Under the pieces are notes generated by a model. The model worked only from the letters and a program-made list of their open reading frames with translations. It did no database searches and was not told the origin of the DNA. From assembly GCA_035041965.1 (NCBI GenBank), contig JAPYMA010000019.1, forward strand, positions 52,242 through 116,241: DNA of 64,000 nt, given 5' to 3'. A program made the translations under genes and the position numbers. This DNA is from Anisakis pegreffii (taxonomy: Eukaryota > Nematoda > Chromadorea > Rhabditida > Anisakidae). How positions within the stretch are numbered: the stretch's first letter is position 1; every line of letters begins with the position of its first letter. Of this stretch, positions 55,501 to 64,000 are shown piece after piece.

Positions 55501-56145
55501 TTATTAGTGACAAAACAGAAGAAATTGCAGAAAATTTCCTGTTATGCATTCGTCATGATATCAATGGAATCACTTTGCTTGATTAACTTTTATGAGGAAA
55601 TAAGAAAAAAGTGAGTCAACAATATTTTGGCGGCATCTTTAATTTGCCAACTCCCTTAACATTCTCAGATCACACCTCTACCCTCCCCACCCGCTCCGAG
55701 CAGGCAGCTTCTGCCAGTGAGAATCACCGCTGTAATCGATTCGAAAGTATCCACTGAGCATTGTTGCAAAAAAATTGTCGGTGACACTCATTTTAATGTT
55801 TGATGTATTTCTGTTTTGCATGATTCTTTTAATTAATAACAAAGTATCTGCCACTTTCCGTGTTTCCATTTTTCTAGTTGATTTCTCTTCCGATTCATCC
55901 ATTTACGGTGTTGTTATCCGGTTTGGAAAAGTAGACTGCTATTACAGTTTCCTAGGTACGTTGTTCATTCATAAACAAAAAATCATCTCATCAGCCGACT
56001 TTCCGATCTTTTTAAGACTTTCGAGTCTTCGGTTTCCGATCCCGCTGAATTTTTTGGTCTCACGAAACTGGCACATATATCTTTATTAGATTTCTCTGAT
56101 GAATTAGTGAATGAATGTTCTTCTGAGAATTCATCATGTCGATAA
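46557..56145 (+). CDS. Phospholipase-B/GDSL-like membrane protein with degenerate active site
   Basis: PLB1-like SGNH-fold protein. Exons: 46557-46670, 47048-47117, 47938-48103, 48409-48634, 50414-50513, 50913-51040, 51198-51290, 51652-51797, 51952-52066, 52424-52630, 52764-52979, 56017-56145; 569 residues, all in phase. Hydrophobic signal peptide, then an acidic Ser/Glu-rich region, then the lipase homology: DLSPEDVGMIAAMGDSLATG (serine 190), EFRGAAFPIGGDA, LNVAEGGATSSSMPEQ, KGHMYATKWLW, CPYFRNLQN. This order is that of PLB1. Two catalytic motifs are changed: GxND reads GTEE (296-299) and DxxH reads NRPL (412-415), so lipase activity is unlikely. One membrane segment at about 499-522. The first three exons and the last are less certain than the core; if the last donor (CAA|GTACGT) is unused, the frame stops at 53063. 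Intron 4 carries a MITE and GC-rich repeats. Confidence 0.75.
48689..49183. mobile_element. hAT-like MITE, 495 bp, with 8-bp target duplication
   Basis: The ends form 26-base terminal inverted repeats with 22 matches; the shared core is ATTTCGCCTAACGAC. The element is flanked by identical CATTATTC octamers at 48681-48688 and 49184-49191. An 8-bp duplication with short TIRs fits the hAT superfamily. It has no coding capacity and sits in intron 4 of the phospholipase-B-like gene. Internal tandem CATTTCGCCTAACG-type units occur near both ends. Confidence 0.82.
49200..50155. repeat. GC-rich direct repeats flanking an antisense frame
   Basis: Blocks about 49204-49345 and 50030-50155 share GGGGAGAATCGGGGACATTT, GAACAGTC-like and GAAAATGGCCGC segments in the same orientation, about 830 bases apart. 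A further GC-rich stretch follows to about 50335. Both blocks are in intron 4 of the phospholipase-B-like gene. Confidence 0.6.
49491..49875 (-). pseudogene. Antisense coding-like sequence with a frame break, in the phospholipase-B-like intron
   Basis: On the minus strand an acceptor-like TACTAG at 49876 is followed by an open frame with CITYDDLMQAALSL and SFEVVANNLVN. The frame then shifts by one base and continues as VEEKLTEVGNLMSEWKSN and a further 60 residues ending in a hydrophobic segment (IGAALLLFLSFFSLLIF) and a stop at 49491. Codon content looks like real protein in both halves. It is flanked by GC-rich direct repeats, so it may be cargo of, or a gene from, a mobile element. A sequencing error at the shift would make it intact. 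No family recognised. Confidence 0.35.
53064..55254. other. Long AT-rich intron-like region
   Basis: Lies within the last proposed intron of the phospholipase-B-like gene. I see no coding-like frame. AATAAA occurs around 54341 and 54577 and could end a transcript that terminates at the 53063 stop. Confidence 0.4.
55261..55495. repeat. Near-perfect hairpin with 111-bp arms (MITE-like)
   Basis: 55261-55371 and the reverse complement of 55385-55495 match with about ten differences around a 13-base loop. Each arm has TTACCCCAGC, GAGCTCGTTAAGCTGAT, ATGCAAATAATTTTTGC and ACACAAAGGGGACGCGA. Pairing extends weakly a few bases further outward (AGGAA). No target duplication was identified. A transcript through this region would fold into a long double-stranded stem. 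Confidence 0.9.
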
Positions 56146-56346
56146 AAGCAACCTCGGATCTGAGCCCTCAACAACTGTACCTTTGAAACAATGCGATTTA
56201 GTGGAATTTGCCACATTGACGACGAAGCAGATGCGTATGGCCGAACAGTGTGTAGGTGTACCGTTACGCTCATTCCGAAATTATGCAAGCCTTCCTTGCT
56301 ATCATCACATATCATGCCAACTACTGTTTATATTAGTTACCTGATA

Positions 56347-57478
56347 GGGTGACCGACAAACGTACTGGCGACAAATGCAAGGTCGGCATTTGGGAAGCCC
56401 GTAGTCGGTCACACAAACTTGGTTTATGTCCACTTTTTGAGCAATGCGAACATATGTTCACCATTTTGTGTGTAGTATGAAACGTGGACTGTGTGATATA
56501 TTCGGAGAATGTTTACCATTGTTTTATCATTTTTGCACGTGGTGCGTTCGTGATGTTAGTAATCAGTGAACTTAATTGAGTAGTTGAAGATTATTGATGA
56601 TATTCCTATTGGCAGTTGTTTTGATATTACCACCTTATGATATCTCGAACCTGAAGGAAAAGATTGCCGAATATGGGCAGTTATTAGATGAAACAATATT
56701 AGGATGAGTGTTCATTTCGAATTGTCGATGTATGTCAGTTTATATCATGTCATTCTCCACCTCAACGGATCTTACAATGAGTCTCATAATGGAGAAGGGT
56801 AGTGGTTCTTTTTTCAGGCTGAACGTGAATGTATTGTCCGATTTTCGATTCGGTTGGAGATGGTGTTACAAGTTCATGAAGGGTGAGTTTAAATTGTTAT
56901 GAGATGAACGTTCTTGCATGTGCTTTATTCAGTAGCAAGTGAAATATTTGCAGATGTTGTGTTTCGGTGCAGGGATGCATGCTAAGTTTTAATCGTATTC
57001 AGCTAATTCAGAAATGTTTCTTTTCGCTTCATAAATGTGACACTTTCGTATCGTTGCATTTTTATATTTTGTATCGTTGTCTTTAAAGTGTATTTGTTTT
57101 GTGTTTCAATATTAATTATATATTAAAGTAAATGAAACTGCCCAATCTGATGTATTCGCTCACACCACAGAAAATCAACTGAGCTCTTAGTTATAACTCG
57201 CATTATGAACTGCAGTATTTGTGACAGCTTTTTACATATTTTAATTAATGAAAACACTGCTAATCTCTTTAACGCTCGAAGGTATAGCTGAACGTATTAT
57301 TATATATAAGAGACCGTAGTAAATACATCGTGTAATACGCGTGTTATGCCACACACACAAAATGGTAAGCATTTGTCGCACTGCTCAAAAAGCGAACCGA
57401 AACGAGGTTTGAGTGACCGACTACGGGCTCGGCAAATGTCGGGCTTGCAATTGTCGCTAGTGGATCTGTCGTAGATCC
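56347..57478. mobile_element. Long-TIR DNA element, copy B (non-autonomous)
   Basis: Inverted relative to copy A at 40546-41700. Terminal repeats of about 150 bases: left GGGTGACCGACAAACG, right ending GTCGTAGATCC; both arms contain CCCGTAGTCGGTCAC, TTTTTGAGCARTGCGA and CCATTTTGTGTGT. Flanking octamers ACCTGATA (56339-56346) and ACGTGATA (57479-57486) agree at 7 of 8 positions, supporting an 8-bp target duplication. No transposase frame. It lies about 200 bases upstream of NUBP1, so its right end may be close to the NUBP1 promoter. Confidence 0.78.
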
Positions 57479-57686
57479 ACGTGATAGCCGATCGGTACTG
57501 ACAAGTACTGCATGCTGCATGTAAGAAGCAGCATCTACCGCACTTTTATCAACAGGCGATTTTACATACACTAAGTACGCAACTAGTTCCTCACGCTATT
57601 CATCTATATCTGCTAATTTCGTCGGAGTAATTTCATTTTTATCAGATAATTTGGTTGGCTAAGATTTTGTTGGAAGTTGTCGAAAA

Positions 57687-59487
57687 ATGTCAGATGTTCC
57701 AGAAAATGCAAATGCACACTGTCCTGGAACGGCAAGTGAGGAAGCCGGCAAGGTTCTAATGTTTCAATTATTGTACTCAAATTCTTTTTCTTTCTGCTAC
57801 CGAAATATCCTCATGATGACGGATCGATGAAATAAGTATCAGAATATTGGCTGTTTTTATTTCATTATCACCAATCAAGTTTCATAAATACGTTGGAATA
57901 TATTCAACGTGAGATTTTTTGAGAAGCACGTGTGTGGAATTTTAATCAGTTAAGTTTTTTCTATGTTTGAAAATTCAAAGTTTTTTTATGAAAGGTAGCA
58001 GAACGTAACATTGCTTAAAAGTGCAATAGTTAAAGTCGTTTACAGACATCTTCTTGTGCCGGCTGTCCAAATCAAACGGTTTGCTCTTCTGGCGAATTAA
58101 GAAAACCGGATACAGATGTGGTTTATATGAGTGATCGTTTGAAGAGTGTTAAGCACAAATTGCTGATCCTATCGGGAAAGGGTGGTGTTGGAAAGAGCAC
58201 TGTAACAGCGAACATAGCTCGTGCCTTGGCCAACGATCCTACAAAACAGGTTAATTCGACTGTAGTTAAGTTCATTTTGCGTTTCGGTCGGAAAATTGTT
58301 ACGTTGGTCATCCGATGGTTTGCGTTAAATTCAACATTTTTTGCGTTGTTTCATTCTTTGATCACATCATCATGAAATTAGATTTTGACCAAACCGAGTA
58401 ACCGAAGAAGGAAACAAACGATTAGTGACAGACTGAAATGTTGTGAAAGGTTTGTGCTGATCTGACCAAAATGGCTAGATTAGAATGAATGAGAAAGTGC
58501 ATATAACTGTAATAAAGATGATAAAGTTGAACATGATAATAATTCTAGATTGCGATACTCGATGTGGATATTTGTGGTCCATCACAAGCACGTATGATGG
58601 GTGTTGAAGGTGAAAGTGTACACGAGAGTGCGGAAGGTTGGAGCCCAATATTTACGAAGGATAATCTATGCATTATGAGTATCGCATTTCTTATACAAAC
58701 AAAAAATGAAGCTGTTATATGGCGTGGCGCTCGCAAAAATGCTCTTATCAAACAATTTCTCAAGGTTGGCTCATATTCTAATTCATTTCTATTTTTGTTT
58801 ATTTGATATTACATATGCCAGGTGTATTCTTGTAAGTGAAGTTACAGATGGTGAAAGTCGTTTAAAAAACTGAGCAATTTTAAGGATGTTGATTGGGGAA
58901 ATATTGACTATTTATTGGTGGACACACCACCAGGCACATCTGATGAACACATTTCAATTGTACAATTTTTACTGCAAGTTGGTACACTGGATGGTGCAAT
59001 TCTAGTAACAACACCTCAAGAAGTTTCTCTCTTGGATGTACGAAAAGAGGTATTCTTATGCAGTATTTAAGTTTGATAAGATATTTCATTTATCGGTAAT
59101 AGTGAAGTTCATTTGCAGATTGTTTAAACATACTGCATGGAATCAGTTGTAAATAATGAGTGGAAAAAAGTGCTAATCAATTCACTCATCTAGTTTCAGG
59201 TGAATTTTTGTCGTAAAACGAATGTTCCAATCGTGGGCGTCTTGGAGAATATGAGTCAGTTTGTATGCCCGTGCTGTTCAACAGTTTCGAATCTCTTTCC
59301 GGCTACAACTGGCGGTGCGGCGAGTATGTGTGACGAATTAGGGTTACGTTTAATTGATGCGATGCCATTAGATCCACGAATGGCTGAATGCAGTGATCGG
59401 GGCGAGGATTTCTTCGAGAAATATCCCGAATCTATATTGGCGAAGAAATTCGTGAAACTAGCTGAATTCCTTGTTGCAACACTTTGA
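57687..59487 (+). CDS. NUBP1: NUBP1/NBP35 cytosolic Fe-S cluster assembly ATPase
   Basis: P-loop scaffold ATPase of the cytosolic iron-sulfur assembly pathway; works with CFD1/NUBP2 to build 4Fe-4S clusters for cytosolic and nuclear proteins. Exons: 57687-57752, 58046-58249, 58549-58764, 58885-59049, 59200-59487; 312 residues against 320 in human, all introns in phase 0. The N-terminal cluster motif C-x13-C-x2-C-x5-C is exact (C12, C26, C29, C35), which distinguishes it from NUBP2. Deviant Walker A is GKGGVGKST (66-74). Other motifs are [33 protein letters not shown] and [11 protein letters not shown], with the C-terminal CxxC pair at C240 and C243. The acceptor of exon 4 ends TTTTAAG. The gene is complete and undamaged. 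Confidence 0.96.
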
Positions 59488-61430
59488 TTTGATAAAACAA
59501 GCATGTATTTTCTTTGAATATTTCGATCGTTTCTTTTGTTGATTAAAGTGAGAACTCCATTCTATGATGCCATGCAGTCGTGGTTGTTTGGAACATTTCA
59601 TAAGTGAGGAATTCAGGATTGCTTCTCCTTATGAGAATCCTCCTCTTAATATTCGGTGTTGTTGAAAATGTTCCCCTCAGTAAGTCTTTTCGATAAACTG
59701 AAGAGAGAAAAGAAGCCATATTCGTTCAGCGTATCGCAAGTCTTGTTAACTCTTTTTTATTTATTGGTGTTATGTCCATTAAGTTTCATTCGTTCAGTCG
59801 GAGGCAGCTTTCTTCCATCAAAATTTTAAATGTCACTTCAATTTTCCTCCCTTGGTTAGAAAATTATCATTCTTGTTCTTTTGAATTTCCGGAAAAATCT
59901 CATTCCATTTTTTCTTGTTGTTAATCTTTGCCCAAAACTGGAAGGATTTTTTGATTTTTTGACCACTTTTCTATGCCGGACATTTAAATGTCGTTAATTT
60001 GAATGACGAATAAACATTTCAATCATGTGAAATTTGTTTTTTTTTCAAACGTTTGAGACAATAGATGTCAACAGATGCGTTAATCAAATTAATCTCTTTT
60101 CACCATCATCTCAGTTCGTGCTTTTGACATTCATCATTTTGCCGCTGCCGCTGTGAAAATCATCGAACAATAAAATTGTGCTCACAAGTGCGTGATCTTG
60201 TCCTCAGTGCAGTTCGAATCAAGAGTGCTTGTTTAGGTGGCTGCATGTGTGCTAAACGCGTAGTTATTATTGGGTTGGAAGCAGTAGTAACGCAAGAATT
60301 ATTTGTTGCATGTTTATAGATGGGGTCGTCAAAGCGACATTGTACAAGTTTCTAGAATTGTTTGATGGCATCCGTAGGAGCATGAATGAAATAGAAGGAA
60401 ATGTGAGCGTTCAGTTATTTAGTTGCAATGTTGGGTGTTTGATGATATTTCTAAATTTCAAATTGTATGAACACCTCTATAAAGAATCCCCTAATAATTG
60501 AACTATACAAGGTTCGCAATATCGTTGTGGCGTTGCAGCTATTACTTCTTTGAACTTATCTAAACTTTCAAAATCTCATTTTGCTGCCGCCCGATTTCTT
60601 TAGAGTTTGTGTGTTCAAGCGATTGCTTTGTTCTTTGAGGCCCACAGTTTTCCCCACAAGATCAGAAAATTTTGGTAACTTTCTTCCAGCCTTTCATTAA
60701 TTGCAAATACCAATTTAGTTTTGTGTTGCTTTGACAGTTTTGATTGTCTTCAAATTTCAGCTTATCGTTAGTTCTCAATTTCGTCAGGTTTTTGTAACCG
60801 TTTTGTTGAGATTGCATCAATCAAGACAGTAGCAAAATACCTTGCTTTCTGTGGCTATGAGAACTGATGCTTGAGTGCAGTTCTCCTGGCATAAATAGGC
60901 GTTCCTTATTTGCATCCAACAACAAATCATTACGATGTCGTTACAGATAGAGAGTGCTATGAAAGCAACAGTAGTTCATTGTTTGCACCAGTTTTTAAAA
61001 CCGTTATCTGTGCTTCGATATTTTTATGGCAATGTGCTTATTTGTTTATGGCAACGACAATTCAGATCGATAATTTGTGTCGTTTGACAGCAATGAATTC
61101 AGTTTCGACGTTAACATGAGTGGTATGCAAAACTGAACTAAAAATGCGACAGTGGTGGAATAGCTTCGAGCTAGATCTTCTTTAAAAGTGCTCTTTTCGG
61201 CTGAATATTCATTCATCTCCTCTTCGCAGGTGCGTTATTGCTTTATTAATCTGATTTATCTCTTTGAAATTAAATTTCATGAAATATTTGTTTACCTTCA
61301 TAATACGAGCATTTAAACCAGTATTTACCCGTTTACCGGTGTAAAAAGAACGAGTGCCAATTTAATCTTTTATACTAATTCAGCAATTCCCTGCTTTTAT
61401 TGCTTATAGATACTTGAAGAACTGTTTCTG

Positions 61431-61505
<75 letters not shown>
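61431..61505. repeat. (AT)n microsatellite, about 75 bp
   Basis: TA dinucleotides with one TG interruption near 61447. Confidence 0.95.
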
Positions 61506-61508
<3 letters not shown>

Positions 61509-63690
61509 TCCTTCGGTCAAAAAAGTACTGATATTACAAAGTTGCGATTCTGGATGGATAAGTTCTATGGACTGTTCTGACTGGATGCTTTTAATACTGC
61601 CGTAAATAGCTTGCGACACGTTTGTAAAACGAAATAAACGTCTTGAAACAAATTAGACTGAATCAGTTTAACTAAATTCCATTATTCATGTACTGATGGA
61701 TGTGCAGAATCATATTTGGAACAGTTTTTGTGCTCGCCAATACATTTTTAAGTGGCTACATTGCGTAATGTAATCGAGTTGTGATCAGTCAGAAGAAAAG
61801 ATTTTTTTTGAAATAGTCTTATCAAAAACGCTTATCAAAAATGAACTGTTTGTGTTAATATTTATTAAATCGAGCACATAAGCTTTAATTTGTGTCCGTT
61901 TCAATTGTTTTACTGTGTTCGGAAAAATAATTGATCCCATCTACTGCGATGACACCATATGATCGTGTAATGTAACATTTTAAAATATTTAAGTTCCCAA
62001 TTCTGTGAAAAGATAAAATCTTTTGAATTTCCTGAAAATTGAACTCTCTGTATCCTATATGTCGTTTCTCTGTTACTTTAACCAGCGTCGTCAAAAACAA
62101 CTATCATAAAGACTTGAATCCATTCTGTGTGACACTTTTCCATTATGTGTGTAGAATGCGTTTACTGATTTGTAATATCCGCTACTTCTTGCTGAGATCT
62201 TCGCCAAGAGTAGATGAAGGCAAAATAAATGCAATTACGCAGACGTTTAATAATGCCTCCTCTCACCCCCTCATTTGTTCAGGTTACACTGGGAATTCAT
62301 TAGTTCAAAAATTCGTTTGTGAAAAGTGCAAAAAAAAACTGCACAAGTGAAGAACTGCTTACCATTCGAATCGTCAGATCATGCGTTGACAAAATGTTGT
62401 TTTGGATTTTTTGTTTAGTCGATGCAGAGTTGGTCTTAACGTGTGCAAAATTATCTGAAAAGCTGAGCGTGTTCAAACCGTATGTACCGCCAAAAAGTAA
62501 TCGACTCATATGTTGTCTTTAAAAAAAAACAATAATAATTGTGATGATAAGGGAGCAAACTCTGAATAATTGTGATGACAGCGCTGTCGCTATTGCCTAC
62601 TCTAAAAACCTCATTGCGTCACAGAATGATTGAAAATTTCCATTGAAGAACACGCATTTTTGAAATGAATATGAGAAACATTACAAAAATAGAATTCATC
62701 TCAACATCTGAACCGACAATTGCAGATGTTTTTTTTCTTCCAATCGCTCACAAGAGCTCGGTAGATTCGAATTTAGTGCAGGGTTGCAGCACAAATATGT
62801 AATCAGATATCTCAATGATTAAGGAACTATACCAGCGGTTTTCATAAGGGGTGAAATTACCCATTTTGGGTAGTTTGAAGGTGTCAACGGGCAATGGAGA
62901 GGGTCGGGAAATTAGTATTTCGTGCAGTTTTACGTTATGATAGAACGCCATCCTATTTTCTGGGTATCAATAGCTCGTCCGGGCCTAACAGGGTTTTCAT
63001 TGAAATCATATCCATTTGTCAATGAATGGTGTTTTAACAGGGTTTTCATTCTTTATCACCAAATGTGTTCTCTTTTCCTAATTTCTCATTCATTTTACTC
63101 TACAGTTAAATTCAAATTTTCATCCTATCAAGTAGACTCTGTAATTGATCAGTTGTTGAGCAGTAATATTCGATTCATGTATTGTTGATTTCGGCTGTCA
63201 ACACTCGTCAGCGTATCCAATAAGTAGTATATGCTACAGAATAAGAAACTGACTTGAGCTGTGAAGTGAAATGAGAGAAATGAATGAGAAAACTCATCCA
63301 GAGAACGATATTCGCATGTAATAGCTATGAAAAAGAATGAAAATTCATCTAATTTTAAATCTGTTTGAAGTGAGCGTGTTACAGACAATAGCTTTTTATG
63401 CAATCAAAATCGATTGCAGTAGTGAGGACCACAAAGGTCGAAGAGAAGGCCTAACCATCGTGGTGTTCTTATATCAGAGGGTGGGGGGTAACGGCGGCCT
63501 GCCAGATCATCAAAAGGGGTAATAGAGTACCCGAACGTGAGGACCACTGTACTATACATTCACTTACAGGCGAACTGATAGCGGAAGTAGTCCGCTATCG
63601 AAAATGCTATCGCTATTCCACTATCCACTCGAACTTCCGCTATCACTATTCCGCTATTTGCTAACAGCGGAATGTCGCGCTATTGTCCAA

Positions 63691-63693
<3 letters not shown>

Positions 63694-63770
<77 letters not shown>
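63694..63770. repeat. (AT)n microsatellite, about 77 bp
   Basis: Uninterrupted dinucleotides that directly follow a GCGCTATTGTCCA segment, the same segment that precedes a microsatellite at 43417. Confidence 0.95.
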
Positions 63771-63772
<2 letters not shown>

Positions 63773-64000
63773 AAATCTACATATTCATTCTATCTGTTGC
63801 TTTTGAAGTAGTTTGTTGAGGAGGAATCCACCCAGGGGAACGTATTTCTGGATGACATAATGTTTTGTGCATACATATTTCCACAGCCTCATTTTTCAGT
63901 CATTAGTACGTTTTGTTGTGTTCGTTGATTTGTTTCCCAGTTACTTTATCGTCTGAATTATTCTCTAGTTCAGTGATATACCTCGATGGTAATTTTCTTC

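Larger units (their letters stand above)
59488..64000. other. Region downstream of NUBP1 with no recognised gene
   Basis: Contains short open frames (for example 60310-60501 and 60910-61119 on the plus strand) without splice context or motifs I recognise, two (AT)n tracts, and a repeat rich in CGCTAT around 63560-63690. A gene with long introns could pass through unnoticed. Confidence 0.4.

Noticed and set aside
62280..62350. VCEKCKKKL resembling the start of CRIPT
   Set aside because: Only nine residues match, the frame stops right after, and no further CRIPT exons (zinc-binding CxxC pairs) are seen downstream.

Overview
This is an AT-rich eukaryotic window that I read as nematode genomic DNA. 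The genes are split into many small phase-consistent exons, and several proteins are of nematode type: a POP-1-like TCF N-terminus, a monofunctional PHM and a three-RRM hnRNP F/H. No operon-like spacing was seen. There are no prokaryotic features. I cannot name the species. Gene models below were built by hand from protein-family resemblance recalled from memory plus reading-frame continuity across GT..AG introns. Exon ends are exact readings of the sequence, but no alignment tool was run.

Layout, left to right. 1-8755 (-): 5' exons of a TCF/LEF (pop-1) transcription factor with long introns; its HMG box lies off the left edge. 8756-16095: intergenic, with a GC-rich repeat. 16096-19490 (+): divergent voltage-gated calcium channel beta subunit with its N-terminus unresolved, followed by a long (AT)n tract. 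23906-28919 (+): complete peptidylglycine alpha-hydroxylating monooxygenase in 9 exons, all copper ligands present. 30161-31930 (-): UBL7-like ubiquitin-like/UBA protein. 32755-34491 (-): CCDC124. 36072-39523 (-): hnRNP F/H with three quasi-RRMs. 39663-42307 (-): unassigned multi-exon gene. 45220-45852 (-): possible 71-residue membrane protein. 46557-56145 (+): phospholipase-B/GDSL-like membrane protein that keeps the GDSL serine but has lost the other catalytic motifs. 57687-59487 (+): NUBP1 cytosolic Fe-S assembly ATPase. 59488-64000: no recognised gene.

The genes are unrelated housekeeping and neuro-signalling genes, not a pathway. The accessory content lies in introns and intergenic DNA: two copies of a ~1.15 kb long-TIR element with 8-bp duplications, a 495-bp hAT-like MITE with an 8-bp target duplication, a 111-bp-arm hairpin, a 1.2-kb inverted-repeat element, dispersed GC-rich repeats and three long (AT)n tracts. 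The two most interesting signals are the degenerate phospholipase-B-like gene and the frequent 3' splice sites ending AAG or GAG in conserved genes.
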